Source of the DNA: Euperipatoides rowelli
Lineage: Eukaryota; Onychophora; Udeonychophora; Euonychophora; Peripatopsidae
Reading direction: 5' to 3' (one strand)
Assembly: GCA_003024985.2 (NCBI GenBank)
Contig: PXIH01S0000790.1
Length of the DNA: 11,299 bases
The translations under genes and the position numbers were made by a program. Under the pieces are notes generated by a model. The model saw only the letters and a program-made list of their open reading frames with translations. It ran no database searches and had not been told where the DNA came from. Shown here piece after piece: positions 1 to 7,990 of this stretch; position 1 is the stretch's first letter, and the number at the start of each line of letters is the position of its first letter.

Positions 1-360
1 TCACTTAATCTATATGGTTTTCATTTTCAAGGGGGAATACAACTAGCTTACTTTTCTGGGTTTAAGCTCGAACCTTGCAGTCTCATTCAGTTTTTTTCAG
101 AGGTGTTGTGGTTGGCTCTTTGGCTCAGGGTGCTGGTATTCGAGATTTATGACAGGGACAGTATATTGACTAGTTTATTAGGGTGTGGTCCCTCGCCTGC
201 TCCCCTATTTTATTTTATCATTTCTTTATGTGACTGTTTGTTGACTCTCTTCCAGTATTAAACCAACGCCCGTCCACCCTGGGGTCTGCTGTTTATGGTT
301 GCTAGGAACTTTTACTCGTGCCCATCCTTGTCTGCTATGCGAGCCCCTTTTATCATCCGT
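1..360. other. GC-richer block of unknown origin
   Basis: This stretch is visibly richer in G and C than the following 500 bases and has a different texture, with clusters such as cctcgcctgctcccc and cgcccgtccaccctggggtc. The composition drops sharply near 365. I translated it on both strands and found only short frames interrupted by stops, with no motif I recognise. It could be part of a repeat truncated by the window edge, a decayed exon, or an upstream part of the retrotransposon. No function is assigned. Confidence 0.3.
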
Positions 361-865
361 GTATATTTTGTAGGCTATATCGATTTTTTTTATGTTTCTG
401 ATCATATTTCCGCTTTAATATTATAAACTTCTTGTCTCGTATTTTTCATAGTAAATCACTTTTTTAATATCATATCTACATATTTTCATGTCATAAGTGT
501 TGTATTTATAAGTAGCATATTTTTTGGTTTCTTAATCTTCCTGGGTTTTCATATCATAACTATATTCTATTTTCTTATTATAAGTATTATATTTTAAGTA
601 TATCTTTTTTTTATTCTCTTTTGTATTATTTATTTTGCATAGTTTATCTAACTTCATATACATTTTGGTTCATAACATTTTTATATTTTATTTCTATATT
701 CTTCACATTGTGTAAGGTATGTCTTTTCATATTGTTTTGTCTAATAAAAATATAGTTTATTTCATTATATTCTTATATGTTTTTTCAGTGTCCTAGGGGT
801 ATATGTCTTTTTCTCTCTGGGTTGGTGAGGGGGGCTAATCTGTCCTAAATTGTTTTTCTTTATAT
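361..865. other. T-rich non-coding stretch, nothing recognised
   Basis: Long T-rich sequence with many short T runs and TATA-like steps. No reading frame of useful length, no tandem repeat with a clear unit and no RNA gene seen. It separates the GC-richer block from the first recognisable retrotransposon sequence. If the retrotransposon once had a full gag gene and a 5' LTR, they should have lain here, but I see no trace of either. Confidence 0.5.
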
Positions 866-877
866 CCCCCCCCCCCC
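866..877 (+). repeat. C homopolymer of 12
   Basis: Twelve consecutive C residues in an AT-rich setting, about 20 bases before the first frame that can be joined to the Gag zinc knuckles. Long C or G runs are uncommon in such sequence. This run and the 13-G run at 3861-3873 are the only two in the window. Length may be inaccurate if the assembly used reads prone to homopolymer error. Confidence 0.9.
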
Positions 878-897
878 TGCTCATCCTCTTTCATCTT

Positions 898-1188
898 CCA
901 GAAGCAGAGCGCGTTCGTGATCTGTTGAAATGGCCTTATTTCATTTTTATTAATACGATTTGGCCTTTTTTGCATTATTTTCCTTAAAATAAGGGTCATT
1001 TTTTTCCAAACAAAAATACAACTCAATGTTTTTACTGTAAATTTGGACACAATGAACAAATAGGTTATGTTAAAAAACAGGATGACAGTAAAAAAATACT
1101 ATTTTGTAATTTATATAGAAAGAGAGGTGACAATGAAATAAATTGCTGGCATAATCACAATAAAAGTTTTTCAAATAAAAAGTTTTAA
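898..1188 (+). pseudogene. Gag nucleocapsid remnant with two CCHC zinc knuckles
   Basis: One frame runs from about 898 to the stop at 1186 with a single internal stop at 985. Two zinc-knuckle patterns lie in it. The first (1027-1065) reads CFYCKFGH then a position where the last Cys is Gly (GGT), with one residue fewer than the usual four between Cys2 and His. The second (1105-1146) has CNL, then Tyr (TAT) for Cys2 and Asp (GAC) for His, then the final Cys; spacing is otherwise exactly CX2CX4HX4C. Each lost ligand is one base change from the consensus codon. In the family this domain binds genomic RNA during packaging. The stretch 898-984 is joined only by frame; the acidic/basic peptide EAERVRDLLK there is not a motif I can name. 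Confidence 0.7.
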
Positions 1189-1257
1189 TCCTAAATCAAA
1201 GACAGTTGATTTTGATCAAACTAAAGTAAATCTTTAAACATGTGATGGATTGTTTGT

Positions 1258-1733
1258 ATGAGCGACATGCAGGCCCTAAATGTACAAATTTCAGCTTACA
1301 GTTTACCAATATATTTTAATAACTATAAATATTCTTTGAATAGTAATATAAATAAACATTCTTTGAAAATCAAAGTGAATAACATATATGAGATTACCCT
1401 GATATATATAGTGGCTCTGACTGTTGCATTGTGGGTGATAAGTTAGCTAACCATTTTAAAAAGATGAAATTACTATGTAATACATGGAGTAGAAATACAA
1501 GGGGGTTAACTTTAGCCATTAGAAGGGCAATGCAACCCACCAGTATCTATGCAATGTCAATCTCATTACATAATATTAGAAAAGTTATTCATGTTATTTA
1601 TATTAAAAATTTTAAGTGTAGCCTAATTTTAGAGATAAACTTTATAGAAAAGTTTAGGTTAGTAATTGATATTAATAAAAAAATAATTACTACCACTTTT
1701 ATTAAAAATAAATTTTTTAGGTTAATTTACTTT
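1258..1733 (+). pseudogene. Retropepsin (aspartic protease) remnant, active-site Asp lost
   Basis: In these elements the protease cleaves the Gag-Pol polyprotein. The peptide SGSDCCIVGDKLANHF (1410-1457) is the flank of the catalytic D-T/S-G loop, but the expected Asp codon is TAT (Tyr, 1407-1409). About 65 residues later, SLILEINFIEKFRLVID is the C-terminal hydrophobic motif normally written ILGxDFL, with Glu in place of Gly. The upstream part (1258-1403) is open in frame 1 and the rest in frame 3. The switch falls in the TATATATA run at 1402-1409, consistent with gain of a TA unit. Frame 1 before 1258 is closed by several stops. The product is dead on two counts, frame and catalytic residue. 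Confidence 0.7.
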
Positions 1734-1839
1734 CAGGGAAATACAATGTACTCAATAAAATTGTTTCAACTGACCTGACATATAACAGGACAAAGACTGA
1801 TTTTAGGCAAAATGGTATAGATCTCTTCAAACATTTATA

Positions 1840-2795
1840 CTATAGTGAAACAGAGGCACCACAAACTGTAACAGAATCTAATCATTCAGCTATTCCAACT
1901 GAAATCTCCAAAATAATCAATAGATTTCAAAGTCTTTTTAGCAATCAACCTGGTGTAACTAATGCTAAGTAGCACTACATTAATCTTGAAGATAAAAGGC
2001 CTATCAATCTTAGGCCTTATTCAAGTCCTGCTAAAGATTAGTTGGAGAAATGTTGGAAAACTAAATTATTAGAGAAAATTACAGCACAAATGCCTCCCTT
2101 GTAGTCTTAGTGGAAAATAAAGACAGCACTGCAACTAACAAAAACTACCGTTTTTGTGTGGATTACAGGAAGCTGAATGGTATAACTGTAAAGGAATCAT
2201 ACGTGTTGCCTAGAATAGACGACTGTTTAGAATTTCTAGCAAACAAATATTTTTGTCTGTTCTAGATGCAAGGTCCGGATATTGGAACATAAAAATAAAT
2301 CCAGATGACATTTATAAGATAGCTTTTATCATGCATAATAGCAAATATGAGTTATTGCGTATGCCATTCAGTCTATGCAATGCCCCATGTACCTTTATGC
2401 CTGCTATGAATAATGTTTTAAGGCACTTAATTAATAAATGTTATGTAATATACTTAGATGACATTATAGTTGACAGTCTAACAATTGAGCAACATAGAAT
2501 TGACTTAGAAAACACTTTCTCAGCTTTGAAACAATCTTGGTTTACACTAAATAGACAAAAGTGTCATTTTTGTGTAAATTAATTAGTCATTTTTGGTCAT
2601 CTAGTAACTCCACAAGGGATTATCCCTAACCCTAAAAAATTGCAGCTATTTCTAAATATCCACCCCTTGCCTCCAGAAAAGATGTTGAAATATTTATGGG
2701 CCTGGCCGGTTACTACAGGCGCTTCATTCCACATTTTGTAATCATTGCAAAACCTTTAACTAATCTTTTTAAAAAAGATACAACATTTATATGCT
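1840..2795 (+). pseudogene. Reverse transcriptase remnant with intact YLDD
   Basis: In the family this copies element RNA into DNA in cytoplasmic particles. N-terminal motif FQSLFSNQPGVTNAK (about 1925-1969, frame 2) is the usual F-x-D/S-x-PG-T-N lead-in. Then frame 1 from 2050 has VVLVENKD and YRFCVDYRKLN (palm/fingers), ending LPRIDDCLEFLA. Frame 3 from 2253 has SVLDARSGYW with the first catalytic Asp (2265-2267), MPFSLCNAP (Gly to Ser) and YVIYLDDIIV (YLDD at 2451-2462) with both Asp. After a stop at 2580 it continues FGHLVTPQGI, then in frame 2 RKDVEIFMGLAGYYRRFIPHF (the thumb/connection motif, about 2675-2740). All three catalytic Asp survive, but three frameshifts and several stops break the protein. 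Confidence 0.93.
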
Positions 2796-3240
2796 CCAAA
2801 ATATGTGTTCAATATTTTCAATAAATTAACTGAACAACCAATTTTGCAGTACCCAGACTACTCTAAACCTTTCATCTTAACTACTGATGCGAGTAACGTA
2901 GGCTTAAGTGCTATATTGGCACAACCAAGTAAAATTAAAAATAAAAATGTAGTAATAGCCTATGAAAGTAGATCATTAAGTGATATAGAGCAAAAGTACT
3001 TGACATCAGAAAAAGAGTCTGGGAATTATTTTTGGAATTGAACATTTTCAGACATATTTAGAGGGCATGAAGTTTACTGTTGTAACCAACCACAATGCAC
3101 TGTGTTGGTTGAAATCCATTAAGGATCCACATGGAAGACTAGGTAATTGGAGTCTTTGATTCCAGAATTTAGATTATAAGGTAGTGCACCAGCCTGGAAA
3201 ATAAAATAACGTGACTGATGCATTATCTCGTGCCCCTCTG
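2796..3240 (+). pseudogene. RNase H remnant
   Basis: RNase H removes the RNA strand during reverse transcription. Frame 3 (2805-3021) carries PILQYPDYSKPF and ILTTDASNVGLSAIL, with the first catalytic Asp (2886-2888), then AYESRSLSDIEQKYLTSEKE. A one-base shift in GGGAATTATTTTTGG (about 3021-3034) moves it to frame 1, with FGIEHFQTYLEGMKF, TNHNALCWL and DALSR. The normally acidic position of the TDH motif is Asn (AAC, 3088-3090), so one catalytic residue is gone. Stops lie at 3157 and 3202. The gypsy-type order RT-RNase H-integrase is clear. Confidence 0.9.
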
Positions 3241-3303
3241 CCTTTGTTTGATAATCTGGATGAGGGAAATAATTTATTAATGATCACTAGAACTCCAATA
3301 TCT

Positions 3304-3375
3304 AGTATTAATACAAATTCAAATATTAATACTTCAAATGCAAGTATTAATATGACAAATTGAAGTATTAATACT
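3304..3375 (+). repeat. Codon-phased short tandem repeat, core agtattaata
   Basis: Four copies of a 10-base core start at 3304, 3322, 3343 and 3364, spaced 18, 21 and 21 bases, all multiples of three. In pol frame 1 they spell SINT, NINT, SINM and SINT. Two copies contain the perfect 10-base palindrome GTATTAATAC. The repeat sits in the linker between RNase H and the integrase zinc finger and now contains a stop (TGA at 3361). Confidence 0.7.
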
Positions 3376-3572
3376 TGCTATTTAGAAAATAAATTTAAAA
3401 AGTTAGAGTGACTACAAGGTGAAGACAGGGATATTAGTATTTTAATCAAATTAAAAAATGATATCCCTGTAATCATAAAAAATAACACACTAATTAATTT
3501 TTTTGACACAAATAAGGATAATTTAATATTAGTTAATAATGTTTTGTATTTGCAAAAGCAAAATAGGTAAGG

Positions 3573-3770
3573 TTATTAACTAATAAAAGAAAATTTACTC
3601 TTCTTTTACCTGAATGACAAGTGGAAAAGGTACTGAAGTCATTCTATGACTCTACGTTGGGAGGCCACATGGGCATCAGCAAAACTCTAAGCTGGATTAA
3701 AAACTGGTACTTTTCCATTAAACAGTATGTACATAGTTGTACCCCTTGCCAACTTGTTAAATCGCAGTAG
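3573..3770 (+). pseudogene. Integrase N-terminal HHCC zinc finger remnant
   Basis: Frame 3 reads FYDSTLGGHMGISKTL, then YVHSCTPCQLVKSQ. This is the H-X3-5-H-Xn-C-X2-C zinc-binding domain found at the N terminus of retroviral-type integrases. The first His is Tyr (TAT, 3645-3647), one base from CAT. The second His (3666-3668) and both Cys (3738-3740, 3747-3749) remain. Stops at 3615 and 3768 flank it. The frame switch from RNase H falls at about 3568-3573. Confidence 0.88.
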
Positions 3771-3860
3771 AAAACCTATCAAAACTATGCAATCTCTCTA
3801 TGCGATGAGGCCAATGCAATGTCTAGCATTAGATTTCATTGGACCTCTATCTCACACTGT

Positions 3861-3873
3861 GGGGGGGGGGGGG
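3861..3873 (+). repeat. G homopolymer of 13 causing a frameshift
   Basis: Thirteen G residues between the first integrase Asp motif (frame 1) and the next block (frame 2). Relatives normally have only one or two Gly codons here, so expansion of the run explains the frame change. Replication slippage and base-calling error are both possible. Confidence 0.9.
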
Positions 3874-4257
3874 TCATAAATATGTAATCATATTTATCGA
3901 CCTCTTCAAAAAATGGATAGAAGCATTCTTGATTAGGAAGCTACGCAAAAAAGCAGCAGGTAAACTACTTGAAGTGGTATACTATCATGGTGTACCCCAA
4001 ACTGTAATAATGGATAGAGGCACCCAATTCACAATTAACATGTTTAATGATGCCCTGTTCTATTTCAACATTGTATATAACAAGTGCAGTATCCATCATC
4101 CAGAGGCAAACCAGGCAGAGAGAGCAATCCAGACCGTAAAGTCATTAATTAAATGTTATTTGGAAGGACGCCATAATACCTGAGACCAATATTTATATGA
4201 AATACTTTTTGCTATACACAGCACTCTACTATAGATCACCGGTGATTCACCCTGTTA

Positions 4258-4298
4258 CATTGTCTATGGGCGAGATCTTGATTTCCCCATAGACAATG
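4258..4298. repeat. Perfect 13-base inverted repeat
   Basis: Arms cattgtctatggg (4258-4270) and cccatagacaatg (4286-4298) are exact reverse complements around a 15-base loop. They lie within the integrase downstream region and cover codons for VYGR and PIDN. A hairpin is possible in RNA, but no function is known to me. Confidence 0.9.
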
Positions 4299-4633
4299 AA
4301 TTTATTTTTTCCAGATGACATCAAAGAGGATGCCATTAACTTTGACCGTGTCAGCATGGTGGAAAGAATTGGCATGCAAAGTATTATTAGTAGAGAAGAA
4401 GTTATTCTTTCTGGATTGGTGACCTGGTCAAGGTCATCGACTTCACTCCATCATCTGGACCTAAAAAAATAGCGGCCAAACTAAGTCCCAGGTTTAGGTG
4501 GCCCTTCCGCATTGAGTTTTGTACATAATAATAATGTGTTTGGAATTCGTCACTCCAACAAATAGAGCCGTACTTTACATGGAAATCTGTTCCTTTTACT
4601 TCTTAAAATTCTAGCATAGGAGACTCAACTATA

Positions 4634-4810
4634 GAAAGGATGTTCGGCCCAACTTGCTCGGCTGAATTATCCCTCCATATAATTCAAATTTAAAAGTAAA
4701 AAAAAAAAACATTTTTTCTAAATTATAATTTTTTCCCCTTATTCTTAAAATGTTGTCTCCGTGCTAGAATACACATTGTTATATTAAACCATTTTTCATC
4801 TATTTTTCAG
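4634..4810 (+). other. Possible polypurine tract and 3' LTR start
   Basis: Shortly after the last pol homology, the purine run gaaagga (4634-4640) is followed directly by TG (4641) and a GC-richer stretch tgttcggcccaacttgctcg. Plus-strand priming tract followed by TG is the expected layout of a gypsy 3' LTR. There is no second LTR in the window to compare with, so neither the start nor the end can be confirmed. A run of 12 A lies at 4698-4709. Confidence 0.3.
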
Positions 4811-4917
4811 AAAAAATACTTTGCCTTGATGACACCGCAGGATGGTCCAGACTGTTCAAGGAGTCAAATTATACAGTGTACCTAAAGTGGCCTAGCCCAC
4901 TTGTATACCATAGCACT
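4811..4917 (+). other. Exon-like island or LTR interior
   Basis: A pyrimidine-rich tract ending in ttttttcag-like sequence (ctatttttcag, to 4810) precedes 107 bases that are much less AT-rich. These are followed by gtaagtaagc at 4918, a perfect GTAAGT donor. One frame is open throughout (35 codons, starting at 4813; contains DDTAGWSRLFKESNY and VYLKWPSPLVYHS), closing at TAG after 4930. I do not recognise the peptide. The same sequence may instead be LTR interior, since it begins 170 bases after a candidate LTR start and the GC-richer texture continues to about 5035. Treat as a candidate only. Confidence 0.25.
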
Positions 4918-5035
4918 GTAAGTAAGCATGACTAGGGGATCCAGGACACTTGGTGCACATGGGGTCCTAAATGTGGTGTACTAGGTTGGCCTACCCTACA
5001 ACAGTGTGGATTATCTGCGGTCCATCAAATGGAAT
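4918..5035. other. GC-richer tail of the post-pol island
   Basis: The less AT-rich texture continues past the donor-like site to about 5035, where it stops abruptly at aattttttttttt. No reading frame or RNA gene recognised. The sharp end is consistent with an LTR or insertion boundary. Without the opposite LTR or a target duplication this is inference. Confidence 0.3.
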
Positions 5036-5701
5036 TTTTTTTTTTAATATAATGTAGTTATAAATATATAAGGGAAAAATTTAGAAGTGTTACGATAATG
5101 AGTACTCAAGGTTTTTTTTTTAAGTGAAAAAATATATATTAAAAATCCATCCATGGTTAACAGAGGAATTAAAGCTAGCATATTTATGAATTACTTATTT
5201 ATTATGAAATTATGGTACCGTACCGATACAAAAAATACAAAAAATTAGAAAGAAAAATAACTATTTACTTAAATCATAATGTACAATATTGAAGAAATTA
5301 TTGTTTTTCTATATTATTTATTTATTTAATAGAATATTCTATATTTACAATTTATGCATAAAATATGATCATGATCACTAGAGACTGTATATGGATCTCA
5401 ATGCATTATGAATAATAGTTAGTGTTTTTTTAAATTAGTCCTATGTTGTACTTGAGTAACATAACAGTCTAAAACAGTCATAAATTATATTTTGGATATA
5501 TCCTAGAAATCATCTTATAAAAATAAATAATAATAAAAAAAAAATCATAAAAACAAAATACAAAAATATATCTTACAAAATATTTTTTTTTAAATTTTTT
5601 TGTTTTCTCCATAGGGGAGAGAAATATAATGAACACATATAATAATTTATTAAAGAAAATGATTTAAGATTGTTTATTTATAAATATTATTTTTATTTTA
5701 G
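5036..5701. other. AT-rich non-coding stretch
   Basis: Strongly AT-rich with A and T runs and no usable frame. Near the end, a T-rich tract finishing tttttattttag (to 5701) looks like a splice acceptor for the following reading frame, but such tracts are frequent by chance in this composition. Confidence 0.5.
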
Positions 5702-6016
5702 AGTATGCCATGCTTGCTAATAGTAGATGTTTCATTTGTTTACTCTACTGTGGAAATTGTTATGCAATTAAAGATTTATTTATTTACCCTACTGAATTAC
5801 TCATTGTTTTCTTCCACCCTTTATTTCATGTTCATTATTGGTTCATATTCTCTGTGTGAAACATCTGAGGAATTGCGTAAAGTGTCAGCTCGGCCATTAC
5901 AATATATATATAAAAATGGGGAAAAATGCAGTATATCAGTCTCTATTGTACATTTAATAAAAATGAAAACATTTTTGTTCATTTCCGTTTTGATCATATT
6001 TTATAGTTTAACCTAA
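5702..6016 (+). other. Hydrophobic reading frame, possible exon, weak
   Basis: A frame of about 105 codons follows an acceptor-like tttattttag. It has at least two hydrophobic stretches: residues about 23-45 (LKIYLFTLLNYSLFSS and onward through LYFMFIIG), and the last 20 or so residues (KTFLFISVLIIFYSLT). Between them is a polar segment, CETSEELRKVSARPLQY. A Cys followed by a polar helix after a membrane segment is loosely reminiscent of insect gustatory receptors, but no diagnostic motif is present. In sequence this T-rich, a frame of this length and hydrophobicity can arise by chance. I would not annotate it as a gene without transcript support. Confidence 0.15.
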
Positions 6017-7536
6017 ATTATGAATCAGGAATTCTCACAGAATTCTTCTAATATTTTTACATTCCAATATTTTATCAGTGTTATACAAGAATGTAAATTT
6101 AATATTTATTTGCATTGTATTTTATTTCAAATTTCTTGTTGGTTATTAGTATTGTTTGAGATCTACAATAATTTCTCTTTCAGCCTGCATTGATGAACTT
6201 CTGTAATTAATTACTTTCTTCCCAATTTTTTATTAAAAATTATTATAATTGATTTTTTTTGTTTATTTCATCTAATTTTATGGTAATTCATATTTTGACA
6301 AAAAAAATATTATGAAATTGTATGGGTACTACACGGATGAGTTAAATGATGACCTTTAGCCCATTAGTATTTGAGTACATAAAATCATACAAATTTTATG
6401 AGAGAAGTTGATGGCCATTTTGAATTCAAATCAGACATACTGTACTTTCATCATTTATTTAATATTTTGAGTGTTTTAAAAACTATTAATTTTGTTCTTT
6501 TTAATCTAAGCCGTAAATAGCCCACTCTCTGGAATAGTAATATTTTTATCATATTTGTGATGTTTATAGCAGCCTACTTTCTGAATTATTTCATATTTGT
6601 CATATATAAATCCTATTTAAAATTATTTAGAAAATTTATAGTGGATTTAATTGTTTTTGTAAAGTAGGCCTATTGCAAATTTAATTTATTTGTTCATTCC
6701 ATGGATCCCCATTGTTAACATAATTACTTCAAACAAAAGGAAGGACTTTCTATATATTATCTCCAAACCTTGCTAACCTGGTCAACACATCAGGAGTTTG
6801 TATAATTTGACCACCCATCATATTTCTATAAATTTTGACTGTTCCTTTTTACAGAACTTCAAAGTTTAATTCAACTTAATTTCAAATGGACATTTACTTA
6901 TTTCAAATTAAAAACAAACCTGTTTCATTTCAAAATGTAATAAATGAAAAATGAGGATTCTTCACTCTTATTTGGGTTCTACAATAGAGAATTATTTTTT
7001 GACCTAAGTCTTGATTATAGAGAGGACTTGAAATTTTCAATCTATTCACGATAGACAAAGATGAATTTCTGCTTTGGTTATCCACAATTTAAGCCTATTG
7101 GGGTGAAAAAATTCAAAAGAGACTGAAGATAGTGTGTTCTTCTTCTTGTCAAAATAGGACCTGAACCCAGAGTGGAATATAAGAAAGTTTATCCAACACA
7201 AAAGGAGAGTAAACTATAATATAATATTTTGCTGTATCAAATTTTAATAAAAGTCTTGAAAATTAAAATCATTGAACATTAACTGCAATCATTAAACCAG
7301 AAGTAACACTCTTCAAAACTTTTATCCTAACCATGTTATTTTTGTGCTGGAACCACCTTCTTTTTACTTCAACTAGTCTTTTCATACAGATATCCAACAT
7401 TCGTCACAGACATGCCAACTGCCAAATCTCATCATTATTTGTATGGACTTTTTAGTTTTTCCGTCACCTAATAATAATCTTCTGGATGCTGTGTTCATCA
7501 TGTTTGAAAAGTAGATGTCTCACCAGTAACTGTAAG
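6017..7536. other. AT-rich non-coding stretch
   Basis: No gene recognised on either strand. A small inverted pair of gaattc sites (6028-6044, gaattctcacagaattc) is the only local symmetry noted. An acceptor-like ttttcatacag (to about 7389) and a GTAAGT (7532-7537) flank a short less AT-rich stretch, but it has stops in the frames I read. Confidence 0.45.
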
Positions 7537-7551
7537 TTTTTTTTTTTTTTT
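7537..7551 (+). repeat. T homopolymer of 15
   Basis: Fifteen T residues directly after ctgtaag. Plain low-complexity sequence; a possible remnant poly(A) tail read on the other strand, but no element body is recognised beside it. An ambiguous base (n) follows at 7618 inside a TA run. Confidence 0.85.
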
Positions 7552-7751
7552 GTAAAGTCAGAGAGAGGATAAATGGCCTATATTTTTTAATCCTATGTTA
7601 GGCAAGGTTATATATATNTTTTATTTAGTTAGGCAAAATGAATCATTATGCTACAACTTTTTTTTTCTTTCTTTAAGTTTTTTTATATATAAATGTTTTA
7701 CTGGTGCTTTTGGCGATTCCTTCAATTCCCCTTCCTTTAACTTAGACTATT
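7552..7751. other. AT-rich sequence with an ambiguous base, no gene seen
   Basis: Contains the single n of the window at 7618, in tatatatntt, which points to low local read support. The words gttaggcaa occur twice about 30 bases apart. A plus-strand frame from 7595 to 7876 runs across it but looks fortuitous. Confidence 0.4.
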
Positions 7752-7794
7752 TTCTGCATAGCAAACTTGTCAACATGGATTACTACAAAAACAG
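7752..7794 (+). repeat. Partial copy of the right arm of the 7991-8219 element
   Basis: The segment beginning tctgcatagcaaacttg at 7753 matches tctgcctagcaaactta at 8164 and continues with acatggattac and a-aaacag/aaaca, about 80% identical by eye over 43 bases. The order and strand equal the right arm of the palindromic element. No matching centre or left arm is seen beside it, so it may be a fragment of a second copy or a local duplication. Confidence 0.55.
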
Positions 7795-7990
7795 CCAATC
7801 ATGTATGGCAATGTTGGAACATTATTTATTTGCACTGGATGGATCAGCAGTATTATTTTTTTGTTTACATTTTTAACCTTCATGCCAATTCTGAACCCTA
7901 CTGCAATTAGTTGAAATAATAGCTATATTCCAAACCCTCATCTAAATGAATAAATAGAATAATTTCTGCATTATTTTTACAGCTCTATTG
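7795..7990. other. Spacer sequence, nothing recognised
   Basis: AT-rich sequence between the partial arm copy and the palindromic element. No motif, repeat or believable reading frame seen. Confidence 0.4.

Larger units (their letters stand above)
3796..4525 (+). pseudogene. Integrase core and C-terminal domain remnant
   Basis: The family enzyme inserts element DNA into chromosomes through a DDE active site. The first Asp is in MQCLALDFIGPL (3832-3834, frame 1). The frame then breaks in the 13-G run. Frame 2 resumes with KYVIIFIDLFKKWIEAF, then VIMDRGTQF (second Asp, 4013-4015) and HHPEANQAERAIQT (Glu, 4118-4120). Between the second Asp and Glu there are 34 residues, not the usual 35; a Gly is missing from the N-G-Q segment. 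After stops at 4181 and 4232 comes YIVYGRDLDFPIDN, and from 4409 FWIGDLVKV with KLSPRFRWPF. This last is the GPY/F-type C-terminal domain with Trp for Gly. The weak tail near 4551 (cactccaac) fits the His-Ser-Asn end of gypsy integrases. Confidence 0.92.
898..4640 (+). mobile_element. Decayed Ty3/gypsy LTR retrotransposon (gag NC plus pol)
   Basis: A single degenerate element on the plus strand with the domain order Gag zinc knuckles, protease, reverse transcriptase, RNase H, HHCC, integrase core, integrase C-terminal domain. RNase H before integrase, and the integrase downstream of RT, are diagnostic of Ty3/gypsy rather than copia. The frame runs, roughly: f1 to 1409, f3 to about 1730, f2 from about 1840, f1 from 2050, f3 from 2253, f2 from 2642, f3 from 2802, f1 from 3022, f3 from 3573, f1 near 3800-3860, f2 from 3861, f3 at 4311, f2 from 4409. 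In-frame stops include 985, 1970, 2039, 2062, 2580, 3157, 3202, 3361, 3409, 3615, 3768, 4181 and 4232. Most of gag and the 5' LTR are not recognisable. No envelope-like gene and no chromodomain were seen. It cannot encode working enzymes. Confidence 0.93.

Noticed and set aside
1-360. Possible decayed protein-coding block on the minus strand
   Set aside because: Fragments such as NLEYQHPEP appear, but stops are frequent and no family motif could be named.
835-1059. Minus-strand reading frame of 74 codons
   Set aside because: It runs antisense across the Gag zinc-knuckle region and the C run. The plus strand explains the sequence, and the minus peptide has no motif.
3304-3375. CRISPR-like array
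   Set aside because: Cores are 10 bases, spacers are 8-11 bases and AT-rich, the host is eukaryotic, and the phase shows a coding repeat.
4641-5035. Full 3' LTR with defined ends
   Set aside because: No second LTR copy, no clear CA end and no target duplication could be found, so only a possible start is annotated.
6028-6044. Paired gaattc sites as a regulatory element
   Set aside because: Two 6-base palindromes five bases apart are expected by chance in a window of this size.
7389-7536. Possible small exon between ttttcatacag and gtaagt
   Set aside because: Stops interrupt the frames I read and no peptide was recognised on either strand.
7595-7876. Plus-strand reading frame of 93 codons
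   Set aside because: It crosses the ambiguous base at 7618 and the partial arm repeat at 7752-7794. Its Phe-rich content follows from T-rich DNA. Length is within what chance allows.
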